NCBI RefSeq assembly: GCF_014651675.1
Contig: NZ_BMXI01000024.1
Coordinates: 1-48,159, forward strand
Length of the DNA stretch: 48,159 nucleotides
Direction of reading: 5' to 3'
Source of the DNA: Roseibacillus persicicus
Lineage (GTDB): Bacteria > Verrucomicrobiota > Verrucomicrobiia > Verrucomicrobiales > Akkermansiaceae
Both the position numbers and the translations under genes were made by a program. Numbering within the stretch: position 1 is the stretch's first letter; each line of letters starts with the position of its first letter. The notes under the pieces are model-generated. The model had not been told where the DNA came from and did no database searches. It was given only the letters and a program-made list of their open reading frames with translations. Shown in pieces: positions 17,575 through 26,670 of the stretch.

Positions 17575-19071
17575 TCAATGACCTCCGGGTTCGCCGGTAG
17601 CTCCTTCTTTATCGTGGGTGCCGAGCTTGCCTACGATGGTTGCACTGGCCTCATTGAGCCCCAGCACCTCCACCTCGGCTCCTTCGCGACGGAACTTGAA
17701 GACCACTTTGTCCAGCGCGCCCACCGAAGTGAGGTCCCAGAAGTGGGAGTCAGACACGTCGATCACAACCTTGGAAAGAACCTCCTTGAAGTCGAAAAAC
17801 TCCACAAAACTATCTGCCGAGGCAAAGAAGAGCTGCCCCGAGACCCGATAGGTCCGACACTCTCCACTCTCATCCAGCTCACTGCTGACCGCGATGAGCT
17901 GGGCGACTTTGCGCGCAAAGAAAATCGCACTGAGCAAGACCCCGACTCCCACTCCAAGGGCGAGGTTGTGCTTCCAAATTACAACCGCAACCGTCGCCAA
18001 CATCACGATGCTCGTAGTCGGCGGGTGCACCAGGAGGTTCTTGAAGGACCCCCAGTTGAAAGTTCCAATAGAGACCATAATCATCACTGCCACCAGAGCT
18101 GGCATGGGAATCAGCGCCACCCATTTTCCGAGAACAATACACAAAATAATCAAGACGAACCCTGCCAGGAAAGTCGAGAGACGGGTTCGCCCGCCGGATT
18201 TCACGTTGATCACCGATTGTCCAATCATCGCACAACCGGCCATCCCTCCAAAGAAGCCAGTCACGAAGTTGGCGATGCCCTGCCCCCGGGCCTCACGGTC
18301 CTTGTCGGAAGGCGTGTCGGTCAGGTCATCGACGATCTGCGCGGTCATGAAGGACTCGAGCAAACCGACCGCCACCAGACTCAGCGCTACCGGCAAAATG
18401 ATCTTCAGAGTCGCCAAGGCAAAGGGAACTTCCGGCAACGCAAAGATTGGGAGCGCATCGGGAAGCTTGCCGAGGTCACCCACGGTGCGGACATCAAGCT
18501 TCATCAGCTGGGCAATGATGGTCACCACAATGATGCAGATCAGGGGTGATGGCACCGCCTTGGTCAGGAGAGGCAGGAGATAGATAATCGCCAGCCCGAC
18601 AAACAGAAGCACCCAGGTCACTCCCGTCACACTGAAACCTCCTCCAATCCCGAGCTCGGGCAGCTGCGCGAGGAAAATCACAATGGCCAGCGCGTTGACG
18701 AACCCCGTCATTACCGCCTTGGAGACGAAGCGCATCAGGCCTCCAATCTTGAAGTAACTCAGCGCGAATTGAATCACCCCGGTCAGAATCGTAGCCGCGA
18801 AGAGATACTGCACCCCATGGTCCTCAACCAAATGCTTCATCAGCAAAGCCATCGCTCCAGTGGCAGCGGAAATCATGGCTGGCCGGCCACCGACAAAGGA
18901 AATGATGACCGCAATGATGAAGGATGCGTAGAGACCAACCTTGGGATCGACTCCTGCCAAAATGGAAAACGCAATCGCCTCGGGAATCAGCGCGAGAGCG
19001 ACGACCAGACCTGCCAGGATATCGGCCCGCACATTGGAGAACCACTCTTCTTTAATCGACTTTTTGTTCAC
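17575..19071 (-). CDS. SulP-family anion transporter with STAS domain
   Basis: 498 residues from a GTG at 19071. The frame extends to a TTG at 19239, but the extra N-terminus is basic, lacks family character and would cover the divergent promoter region. About 10-14 membrane spans begin with [21 protein letters not shown], the SulP signature. Others include [21 protein letters not shown] and [11 protein letters not shown] cytoplasmic STAS domain closes the protein ([20 protein letters not shown]). The family carries sulfate, bicarbonate or other anions; the substrate is not determined. With sulfatases nearby, sulfate is possible, but bicarbonate fits as well. Confidence 0.9.
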   Translation of the reverse strand: MNKKSIKEEWFSNVRADILAGLVVALALIPEAIAFSILAGVDPKVGLYASFIIAVIISFVGGRPAMISAATGAMALLMKHLVEDHGVQYLFAATILTGVIQFALSYFKIGGLMRFVSKAVMTGFVNALAIVIFLAQLPELGIGGGFSVTGVTWVLLFVGLAIIYLLPLLTKAVPSPLICIIVVTIIAQLMKLDVRTVGDLGKLPDALPIFALPEVPFALATLKIILPVALSLVAVGLLESFMTAQIVDDLTDTPSDKDREARGQGIANFVTGFFGGMAGCAMIGQSVINVKSGGRTRLSTFLAGFVLIILCIVLGKWVALIPMPALVAVMIMVSIGTFNWGSFKNLLVHPPTTSIVMLATVAVVIWKHNLALGVGVGVLLSAIFFARKVAQLIAVSSELDESGECRTYRVSGQLFFASADSFVEFFDFKEVLSKVVIDVSDSHFWDLTSVGALDKVVFKFRREGAEVEVLGLNEASATIVGKLGTHDKEGATGEPGGH

Positions 19072-19238
19072 AACAGCATCTATCCGCCCCCTGCGGAAAG
19101 TCCGCCATGCCAAGGGATGCCGCCAGATGCAAGGTCTTTCCCGAATCGACCGCTTTCCAGATGACGACAGAATCAAGTGCTCAAACTGCGCTTTCAGTTC
19201 TTGGCATTGCCAACTCTCTCGCGGATAATCGGCAAACA

Positions 19239-19508
19239 ATGAGCAGCGACAACCTCCAGCAGGAAATCACCCAACTCCGTACCGACCTCCAGAACCTCGG
19301 CGAAATCGATGACGCCACCCGGGAGGAGCTCAGCCTCTTGGAAAAGCGGATCGAGGATCTGCTCGATGAAGGAAATGAGGAGGAGACTGTTCCCGAAAAG
19401 GTAATTTCCCAAATCGAGGAAACCGCCACCAACTTCGCGGTGCAACATCCCAAGGCAGAAGGCCTCCTCCGCCGAATCGCCTACGCCCTCGGGCGGATGG
19501 GCATTTGA
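19239..19508 (+). CDS. DUF4404 family protein
   Basis: 89 residues from the ATG at 19239. Upstream extension of the frame has no family character. It has two acidic amphipathic helices ([36 protein letters not shown]) and the C-terminal motif [20 protein letters not shown], which fits the DUF4404 pattern. The function of the family is unknown. It diverges from SulP, leaving 167 bp between them. Confidence 0.75.
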   Translation: MSSDNLQQEITQLRTDLQNLGEIDDATREELSLLEKRIEDLLDEGNEEETVPEKVISQIEETATNFAVQHPKAEGLLRRIAYALGRMGI

Positions 19509-19529
19509 GGCCAAAGACCATATTTCAGT

Positions 19530-19555
19530 CTATTTCGGGCAGCTTTGTGAAATAG
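19530..19555. promoter_or_regulatory. Inverted repeat upstream of the DUF6797 gene
   Basis: CTATTTC (19530-19536) and GAAATAG (19549-19555) flank a 12-nt spacer, 40 nt before the ATG at 19595. It could be an operator or a leader hairpin; the evidence is only the symmetry. Confidence 0.3.
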
Positions 19556-19594
19556 TGCTACTCCGCGACGAGTTAGTGAACTACTTGTCGCACC

Positions 19595-22342
19595 ATGTTT
19601 ACCTCGAAGCCGCTTTCAACCACCCTCTCGCTCAGCGTTCTTTGCGCCATTGCCCCGCTATCCGCCGAGCCCAATTTGGCGAACCCCGACCTACACCCCT
19701 ACGCGGCCACCTCCGGAGGTCGGGAAGGCTACGCTTTGGCTTCGCAGCCGGTGAACAAATTTCGACTCTATGACTTCTACCAAAGGCAGGCCGACTACTA
19801 CATGGCCCACCCCGATGAAATGCCGGAGGTGCTGCCCGCCTATCCCGGTCTCGATGGAGGAAACTTTGGTCACTGGGGAAAGTTCAACCAGAACCAGTAT
19901 CGCGACCTGCGTTGGAATGAAGGCGAGTTGGGGGAAACCTTCACCCACGTCTTTCGCGCGGGGGACTTTTCGCTCCTCAAGCCCGTTTTGCTGCAACTCG
20001 GAGAGCAGCGCGAGCTCTCGGCAGCCTTCGATCCACTTACCCTCCGCTATCGCGCGATTTGGAAAGACGGTTTCGTCCACTTCGACGGTTTCCGCTGGGG
20101 CACCTCGCGCAATGCCGCGCTGCAAGGGACCTCGCTCTTTCTCGAAGAGAAAGCTCCTTCCCCCGCCGATTCGCGTTATCTTGGCTTCCGTCGCTACGGT
20201 AAGCGGGTGGTCTTTCTCTACGAAAAAAACGGAACCACAGTCGGCGACGAGCCCTGGGCCGTTGGCAACACGTTCTACCGTCGAATCGAGATCACGGAGG
20301 CCGATGCCACCGTTTCGATCGGTTTGCCCAAGGGAGAAAACCTCACCAATCGCATCGTGAGCCAGCAAGGGCTCTCGGCGACGCTGCAGGATGGCGGCAA
20401 ACTCGAGCTGGTCACCGCCCATGCGCAGGCCAGCGTCATCGTGGGCACCACCTTCGGGAAAAGCGAACCCAGCGACGAGGCCGCCCTGGAGCACTTTGCC
20501 CAAGAGCGGGAGCAAACAAAGCGCTGGACCGAAATCCTCACCACCTCGGGCACGAAGGGCGAGGCACCCGCGACCTCTCCCTATGCAGTCGACACCATCG
20601 GCATCCCTTTCGACAATCCCTACCGAACAGTGATGCAGCTCACCAGCATCGGCTTTTTACCCAATGGCGAAGCCCTCATCGCGACTTTGCCAGGCGATAT
20701 TTGGAAGGTCTCGGGACTGGACAAGAACTTGGAAAAAGTCACCTGGTCCCGCTTCGCCACCGGCTTCAACCAACCCATCGGTATCCACATCGATGACGAT
20801 GGAATCTTCGTGCTCGATCGCGGACAGATCTATCGCCTCCATGACGAGAACCAAGACGGCGAGGTCGACTTCTATGAGAACTATGCCAACGACTTCGGTG
20901 GCTATCAGAACAGTCACTCGCACACCTTCGGACTGCATCGCACCGCGGATGGCAGCTTCCACTTTACCCAACGGGAAAGCATCTTGCGCACCGGCCCCGA
21001 TCGCAAGACGGTGGTGCAAGGCAGCGGGGTCCGCAATTGCATGGGCATCGGTGGTTCCGACGACTACTTCTGGGTCGCTCCTCAGGAAGGAACGTGGACC
21101 CCGGCATCCTCCATCATCGAAGTGCGTGACAAGGAGTTCTACGGCCTCCCCTCCAGGACAGACGCGACCTCCAAAATCTCTCCCCCGCTCTGCTACATCC
21201 CACGTGGAATCGAAAACTCGACCGGCGGAATGGTGGAAATCACCAGTGACAAGTGGGGCCCCTACCAAGGTGCACACCTCGGGCTGAGCTACGGCTCAGG
21301 CCTACACTACCTCATCCTCCGCGACCCGACGGGTAGCCGTCCACAAGGCGCAGTCGTTCCTCTGGAAGGCGAGTTTCTCGCAGGCTCCATGCGTGGCCAA
21401 TTTCATCCCCAGGACGGACAACTTTACCTCGTCGGTCTCGATGGATGGGGCGACTACTCCACCCAGGATGGCTGCTTCCACCGGGTCCGCTACACAGGAG
21501 GAGAATCCCACAAGCCCAATGGCTTTCGCGTTCATCGCAACGGAATCCGAGTCGACTTCCCCATCGCACTGGACCCTGCCACTGCCTCCCAACCCGAGAA
21601 CTTCTTTGCCCAAGGTTGGAACTACGAATACGCCAAGCGCTATGGCTCTCCGGAGTTCTCGGCAAAGGTTCCCGACTCGCTCGGCCATGACCCAGTCGCG
21701 ATTCGAAGTGTCAAACTACTCGACGGTGGCAAGTCCCTCTTCATCGAAATGCCGGAGCTTCTCCCCGTGATGCAGCTTCACATTCGCATGCACCTCGCTA
21801 CCGCTGCAGGTAAGAGCTTTCGGACCGACCTCTTTCCCTCCCCCCTCTTTCCCTCGGAGCCCTTCGAGGCCAGCGGTTTGGCCAAGGTCGAAAGCCCTGC
21901 GACCCCCGCGGTGCTCCGCATCGCACGCGCCAAGAAACAGGGCAACCAAAGCGGCAAATTGGTCGAGGGCGAGCGCAAATTGGTCGTGAATGCAATCGGA
22001 GGCTTGGTCTATGAGCGAACTGTGCTGGAAGCCAAAGCTGGCGAACCCCTGGCGCTGCACCTGCGCAATACCGACGTGATGGAACACAACCTTGTGATCG
22101 TGAAACCCGGGGCCACCAAGCTGGTTGGCGAAGCATCCTTCAAAATGCTGAACGATCCCAAAGCCGGCGAAAAACACTACGTCCCCGACCTCCCCGAGGT
22201 GGTGGCCTACGTCCCCATCGTAGACCCCGGCAAGCAGCACGTGCTGCACTTCCGCGCACCCAAGGAACCCGGCGACTATCCCTACATCTGCACCTACCCC
22301 GGTCACTGGCAGGTCATGCAAGGGGTCCTGAAGGTCCGCTAG
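19595..22342 (+). CDS. Secreted DUF6797 protein with C-terminal cupredoxin domain
   Basis: 915 residues with an N-terminal signal peptide (PLSTTLSLSVLCAIAPLSA). The first third (about 45-330) resembles the DUF6797 region found in large PVC secreted proteins. The middle (about 335-690) resembles the beta-propeller of PVC glucose-dehydrogenase-like proteins (TSIGFLPNGEALIATLPGDIW, FNQPIGIHIDDDGIFVLDRG, NSHSHTFGLHRTADG). The last 130 residues form a plastocyanin/azurin-like domain with type 1 copper ligands: H831 (MEHNL), C899, H904 and M908 (CTYPGHWQVM). It therefore probably carries one copper and moves electrons in the periplasm. Many relatives carry a cytochrome c; none is seen here. The sugar or other substrate is unknown. 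Confidence 0.8.
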   Translation: MFTSKPLSTTLSLSVLCAIAPLSAEPNLANPDLHPYAATSGGREGYALASQPVNKFRLYDFYQRQADYYMAHPDEMPEVLPAYPGLDGGNFGHWGKFNQNQYRDLRWNEGELGETFTHVFRAGDFSLLKPVLLQLGEQRELSAAFDPLTLRYRAIWKDGFVHFDGFRWGTSRNAALQGTSLFLEEKAPSPADSRYLGFRRYGKRVVFLYEKNGTTVGDEPWAVGNTFYRRIEITEADATVSIGLPKGENLTNRIVSQQGLSATLQDGGKLELVTAHAQASVIVGTTFGKSEPSDEAALEHFAQEREQTKRWTEILTTSGTKGEAPATSPYAVDTIGIPFDNPYRTVMQLTSIGFLPNGEALIATLPGDIWKVSGLDKNLEKVTWSRFATGFNQPIGIHIDDDGIFVLDRGQIYRLHDENQDGEVDFYENYANDFGGYQNSHSHTFGLHRTADGSFHFTQRESILRTGPDRKTVVQGSGVRNCMGIGGSDDYFWVAPQEGTWTPASSIIEVRDKEFYGLPSRTDATSKISPPLCYIPRGIENSTGGMVEITSDKWGPYQGAHLGLSYGSGLHYLILRDPTGSRPQGAVVPLEGEFLAGSMRGQFHPQDGQLYLVGLDGWGDYSTQDGCFHRVRYTGGESHKPNGFRVHRNGIRVDFPIALDPATASQPENFFAQGWNYEYAKRYGSPEFSAKVPDSLGHDPVAIRSVKLLDGGKSLFIEMPELLPVMQLHIRMHLATAAGKSFRTDLFPSPLFPSEPFEASGLAKVESPATPAVLRIARAKKQGNQSGKLVEGERKLVVNAIGGLVYERTVLEAKAGEPLALHLRNTDVMEHNLVIVKPGATKLVGEASFKMLNDPKAGEKHYVPDLPEVVAYVPIVDPGKQHVLHFRAPKEPGDYPYICTYPGHWQVMQGVLKVR

Positions 22343-22387
22343 TACGATGCTCGAGCAAACAACCCCGGGCCTTTTCAAACTTTCTGA

Positions 22388-22401
22388 AAGAAACGTTTCT
22401 T
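22388..22401. promoter_or_regulatory. Perfect 14-bp palindrome, LacI-type operator candidate
   Basis: AAGAAACGTTTCTT is fully symmetric and centred on AAACGTTT, like many LacI/GalR-family operators. It lies 21 nt before the sulfatase start at 22423, where it could block transcription. No regulator gene is seen in the window. Confidence 0.5.
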
Positions 22402-22422
22402 CTCGACAGAATATGTTGCTGA

Positions 22423-24267
22423 ATGAACGCTCCGAATCTTTTAAAATCCCTGTTGGTCAGCCTGGCCGGCATCAGTCTCGCATCGGGTGCACCTCGTCCA
22501 AACATCGTCTTTATCGTCGCAGATGACTTGGGCTGGATGGACACAGCAGTTTATGGCTCGAAGTATTACGAGACCCCGGCCATTGACGCTTTGGCACAAA
22601 AAGGGATTCGGTTTACCGAGGCTTACTCGGCCAGCCCCCTCTGCTCTCCCACGCGCGCCTCGTTACTGACGGGTCAGTATCCTGGCCGAATTCGGCTCAC
22701 CACTCCCGCCTGCCACCTCCCCAAGGTCGTGCTCGATCCTCAGGTTCCGAAGAGCGCCGCCCCTCACCAAAAGGCCGCTACCCCCGCAACCCGAACACGC
22801 TTCCCCAATGACTATCTCACCTACGCGGAAATTCTTCGGGACCAAGCAGGATACGCCACCGCCTTCATGGGCAAATGGCATCTTGGACACAAGCCCTACC
22901 TGCCGGAGGAACAAGGCTTCGACCTGGTCGTGGGCGGCCGTCATCATCCCGGCCCTCCGCCTCCGGGGGGATTCTTCGCACCGTGGAATATCGACACCAT
23001 TCCCGCGCACCCCAAAGGAACCCCTATCGCCACCGCCATTACCGATAGCGCGCTAGACTTTATCGATAACCACAAGGACGGCCCTTTCCTCCTGAACATG
23101 TGGTACTACGATGTCCACGCCCCCTTCCAAACCACCCAGACCTTTCTCGACAAATACAAGGCGAAGGTCGATCCCCGCGAGAAACAGGACTGCCCCACGA
23201 TGGGCGGAATGATCGAGATCATGGACACCAACATCGCTCGCCTGGTTGCCAAGCTGGAAGAACTCGACCTCCGGGAAAACACTCTAATCATCTTCACCTC
23301 CGACAATGGTGGCAACATGTACAACAGCGTCGAAGGCACGCCTCCGACCAACAATGCCCCCCTGCGGAGCGGCAAGGGGAATGCCTACGAAGGGGGTTGC
23401 CGGGTGCCTTTGATCGTCTCTTGGCCGGGCAAATTCAAGCCCGCGATCGATGAGCAGTCCCTGGTCTCCACCATCGACTGGTACCCCACCCTTCTCGACT
23501 TGTTAGACATCCCGGCACCGGCCGAACAGGCGATCGATGGCGTCAGCATTCTCCCAGTCCTCCAAGGAGAAGCACTCGAACGCGAAACCCTCTTTTGTCA
23601 CTTCCCTCACTACGTGAAGGCCACATTCAACCTTCCCAACACTTGGGTGCGCCGGGGCGACTGGAAACTCTTCCGCTTCTATGCCGACAATGAAGACCAG
23701 AGCGATCGCTTCGAGCTCTACAACCTTCGCGACGACATTGGCGAGACGAACAACCTGGCGGAGCAAAAACCGGAATTGGCACGAGAACTCAATCAGCTCA
23801 TCACCGAACATCTTGCTGAGACCGAAGCTCTCGTCCCGATTCCAAATCCGAACTACCGCGGTGACTCGCATTGGCAACTGTCCAAAGACACCCGAATGGT
23901 CCATGGGAAGGATTCCATTGAAATCACTTCCACCGGAAAGGATCCTTTCCTTTCGACCAACCGCCTCCCGAAAGGACTGAAGGGCGACCTAATCCTGAAA
24001 GGTGAAATACGCTCCAACGCGGGCCCCGGTAGCATCCACTGGGCCACCGCCAAAAATCCTCGCTTCGGTCCCGAGCACAAGGTGGAGTATGCCTTTCCCC
24101 AAGGAGAAGTTTTCATCCCCTTCGAAATTCCCTTCTCCAGCGACAACCCCCTCACCTCTTTGCGGATTGATCCAGGCAGCCGCAAAGGTCAGGTAACCCT
24201 TCGCAAACTCAGCCTGCAGACCTCTGATGGAGCGGTCATCAAGCAATGGCTTCCCACCACAAAATAG
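22423..24267 (+). CDS. Secreted arylsulfatase
   Basis: 614 residues with a signal peptide (LLKSLLVSLAGISLASGA). Sulfatase motifs in order are PNIVFIVADDLGWMDTAVYG for metal binding; CSPTRASLLTGQYPGR with Cys74 as the formylglycine precursor; MGKWHLGH; DVHAPFQ; and FTSDNGGN. LYNLRDDIGETNNLAE marks the end of the core. A further 120-residue beta-rich C-terminal extension (about 490-614) follows, unlike the shorter standard enzyme. It should remove sulfate esters outside the cytoplasm; the substrate is unknown. It lies 80 nt after the DUF6797 gene, with its own possible operator between. Confidence 0.93.
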   Translation: MNAPNLLKSLLVSLAGISLASGAPRPNIVFIVADDLGWMDTAVYGSKYYETPAIDALAQKGIRFTEAYSASPLCSPTRASLLTGQYPGRIRLTTPACHLPKVVLDPQVPKSAAPHQKAATPATRTRFPNDYLTYAEILRDQAGYATAFMGKWHLGHKPYLPEEQGFDLVVGGRHHPGPPPPGGFFAPWNIDTIPAHPKGTPIATAITDSALDFIDNHKDGPFLLNMWYYDVHAPFQTTQTFLDKYKAKVDPREKQDCPTMGGMIEIMDTNIARLVAKLEELDLRENTLIIFTSDNGGNMYNSVEGTPPTNNAPLRSGKGNAYEGGCRVPLIVSWPGKFKPAIDEQSLVSTIDWYPTLLDLLDIPAPAEQAIDGVSILPVLQGEALERETLFCHFPHYVKATFNLPNTWVRRGDWKLFRFYADNEDQSDRFELYNLRDDIGETNNLAEQKPELARELNQLITEHLAETEALVPIPNPNYRGDSHWQLSKDTRMVHGKDSIEITSTGKDPFLSTNRLPKGLKGDLILKGEIRSNAGPGSIHWATAKNPRFGPEHKVEYAFPQGEVFIPFEIPFSSDNPLTSLRIDPGSRKGQVTLRKLSLQTSDGAVIKQWLPTTK

Positions 24268-24312
24268 GAGCGCGCGCAAGGCCCCGCGGTCCATCCCTGA
24301 GACCCGGAAGCT

Positions 24313-24747
24313 CTATGCGGTCAACTTCGCCCAAATTCGCTCCTGCTCTTTCGCCATCACCGCCGCATCTTCCTCGGTCCGGTCATCCAGACCGGCGAGA
24401 TGAAGCATGCCGTGGATGAGATAGAGAAAGGTCTCCCCGCGCTCGCCTTTGCCGAATTCCTCAGCCCGGCGAGCCGCAATCTCGACACTGACGAGAATCT
24501 CCCCATGCGGAAAAGTAATCACATCGGTGACAGTAGGGTCGTCGAGAAAGTCGCCATGGATTTCGGCCAAGGTGGCATCGTCCACCAGCGACAACTCCAG
24601 CTCGTCAAGCTGCTCCAACTCGCTGCCGGGATAGCTGGCGAGCACCTCTAACAGCGCGGGCTCAACCTGGTGTTCAAGCCACTCCAGATCTTCTCCGCTC
24701 AGTCCGCCCTGACAGTGGACGAAGAGTTCTACCGTAGGCCTCGCCAT
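24313..24747 (-). CDS. ybeY: Endoribonuclease YbeY
   Basis: 144 residues. YbeY is a zinc endoribonuclease for 16S rRNA 3' maturation and ribosome quality control. Landmarks are LVDDATLAEIHGDFLDD, TDVITFPHGEI and the metal motif HGMLHLAGLDD (112-122). The usual motif is HGxLHLxGYDH, so the third metal ligand is Asp122 instead of His. Its ATG overlaps the stop of the upstream HD phosphohydrolase gene by 1 nt (TAATG), so translation is probably coupled. The PgpH-YbeY pairing is widely conserved. Confidence 0.93.
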   Translation of the reverse strand: MARPTVELFVHCQGGLSGEDLEWLEHQVEPALLEVLASYPGSELEQLDELELSLVDDATLAEIHGDFLDDPTVTDVITFPHGEILVSVEIAARRAEEFGKGERGETFLYLIHGMLHLAGLDDRTEEDAAVMAKEQERIWAKLTA

Positions 24748-26405
24748 TACTTTCCTCCCGCTTTGCGCTGACGTTCCAGCTCCTCCACCGGAACGACGTT
24801 CTTCGCCTCGTCCTTGCTCTTTTGGGCTGATTTCTTGGCCTTCTTCTTTTCCTCGGGATAGGCAATGCGAGTGTGGAGCATGCTGCGCAGGGTCTTGGAG
24901 AAGACCTCCCGAATGACCTTCACGTCGTTGAGAGTCAGGCCGCAGTCATCCAACTGACCATCCTTGATTCGGCTCAAGACAATCTCATCCACCAAAGTCC
25001 GAATCTTAGTCGGATTGGGTTTTTCCAAGCTTCGGGAAGCACTTTCCACCGCATCAGCCAACGAGATGATCGCGCTTTCACGGGTCTGGGGAACTGGGCC
25101 GGGATAACTGAAATTCTTGCGGTCCACCTCCACAACATCCTCGTCGCTGGGGTGGCCCTCCTTGTTCTTGTTCTGCTGCTCACTCGCCTGCTCCTGCGCC
25201 TTGCGATAGAAGTAATAGACTAGCGAATCACCATGATGCTCCTGAATCACATCGATGATCTCGGGAGCGAGCTTTTCTTTGATGGCCATGTCGACGCCGT
25301 CCTTCACGTGGGCAATAATGACCAGCGCGCTCATGGTGGGTGTGAGGTCATCATGAGGATTTCCCTCCACCTGGTTTTCGACAAAGTATTGGGGCTTTTT
25401 GAGCTTACCGATGTCGTGGAAGTAGGCGCAGACCCGACACATGGAGGAGTTCGCCCCCACTGCATCAGCCGCAGCTTCCGCCAACTGGGCCACCATCAGA
25501 CTGTGATGGAAAGTCCCGGGAGCCTCGAGCTGCATTCGCTTGAGCAACTTGTGATTCAGGTCGCTCATCTCCAGCCAACTGATCTCAGTAGTGAGCAGAA
25601 AGACGCCTTCCAGAATCGGAAGCACCGCACTGACCGCCATCCCGGTGAGCAATCCAGTGCCGAAAGCGACCCCCAACTGAACGAGACAAGCCCGGCATTG
25701 CTCGGGTCCCCCCCACAAACCGGAGGCATTGATTTCGCCGAAGAGAATGCCCAGCAACATGCTGACGATACCCACATAGAAACCCGCTCGCAGGAGACGA
25801 CCACGCTTCTTTACGCGCCGCGTCACCAGCACCCCAGTGTAACTCGCTACCAAGGCATAGGCCAGAAAGCGCATTGCCTCCCCGGGCTCCATCAAAAGCG
25901 CACCCAGAATGGCCGTGAAGATCGCGGAGAAGGTTCCCACCCGCTGCCCCACCAGGACCGAATGAAAAATCGGGATGAGCGCCACGGGCATGATCAGAAT
26001 GCCATTCTCAGGGCTCATCGCCATCACTCCACGGAGGAGAAACAGCTCACCCAAGAGCCCTCCGATCACGAGAAAGGTCTTACTCGCCCGGCTGGAGGTC
26101 TGGGGATAGTTGAAGTGAAAGATGAGAATCGCAGCGGCCAGAATCACTAGCGTCACCGTCCATCCCGCGACGATGTGACCCTCGAACGAACCACCGGGCA
26201 CAGTAGTCACCAGCCAGCCGGCAAAAATGGCCAACAATGCATAGAGACCCAAACGCACTCCCAGACTACTCTCGAGCGACTCGGTCACATGGCGGTCTTC
26301 TTGCGTGCGCCGCTTCTTGCCCGAGGACAAACCGCGACGAGCGAGACGCTCTCTTTTGATTTTATCGAAGAATTCCAAAATCGTTCCTGTTTCGCCAAAA
26401 GCCAT
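24747..26405 (-). CDS. PgpH-like membrane HD phosphohydrolase (probable c-di-AMP phosphodiesterase), short form
   Basis: 552 residues from the ATG at 26405. A GTG at 26519 would add 38 residues without family features. A basic N-terminus is followed by about seven membrane spans (about 55-260), then a cytoplasmic HD domain. That domain has TFHHSLMVAQLAEAAADAVG, FHDIGKLKKPQYF (HD at 330-331) and IDVIQEHHGDSLVYYFY. These match the 7TM-HD family (PgpH), which degrades c-di-AMP. The large extracellular HDED domain usually found before the first spans is missing. The Lys-rich C-terminal tail (KKKAKKSAQKSKDEAK) is unusual. It is coupled to ybeY. Confidence 0.88.
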   Translation of the reverse strand: MAFGETGTILEFFDKIKRERLARRGLSSGKKRRTQEDRHVTESLESSLGVRLGLYALLAIFAGWLVTTVPGGSFEGHIVAGWTVTLVILAAAILIFHFNYPQTSSRASKTFLVIGGLLGELFLLRGVMAMSPENGILIMPVALIPIFHSVLVGQRVGTFSAIFTAILGALLMEPGEAMRFLAYALVASYTGVLVTRRVKKRGRLLRAGFYVGIVSMLLGILFGEINASGLWGGPEQCRACLVQLGVAFGTGLLTGMAVSAVLPILEGVFLLTTEISWLEMSDLNHKLLKRMQLEAPGTFHHSLMVAQLAEAAADAVGANSSMCRVCAYFHDIGKLKKPQYFVENQVEGNPHDDLTPTMSALVIIAHVKDGVDMAIKEKLAPEIIDVIQEHHGDSLVYYFYRKAQEQASEQQNKNKEGHPSDEDVVEVDRKNFSYPGPVPQTRESAIISLADAVESASRSLEKPNPTKIRTLVDEIVLSRIKDGQLDDCGLTLNDVKVIREVFSKTLRSMLHTRIAYPEEKKKAKKSAQKSKDEAKNVVPVEELERQRKAGGK

Positions 26406-26670
26406 CCAAAGAAGCCTTTCGACAGCTCCAAGGCTACACCGCCAGCTCGGCTCTGCCAACTTCTCGCTTCGATTTTCACCGCAAATCACATTCCTCAAAA
26501 CCCACTTAAAAATAGACACTTACCTCGAAATCAAGAGCCTTTTTTGACAATCAAAACCTCCAAAACAGGGTCAGCGTCCCCTTTTTCCGCCCGAAAACCC
26601 CGCTTCATCAGTCCAGCCAATCCCGCCGAGAATTCTGGACTCGGAAGCTCTTCTCGCAAAGATTTCTTCC

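Noticed and set aside
19072-19239. Longer SulP start at a TTG
   Set aside because: The extra residues lack family character and would overlap the divergent gene start.
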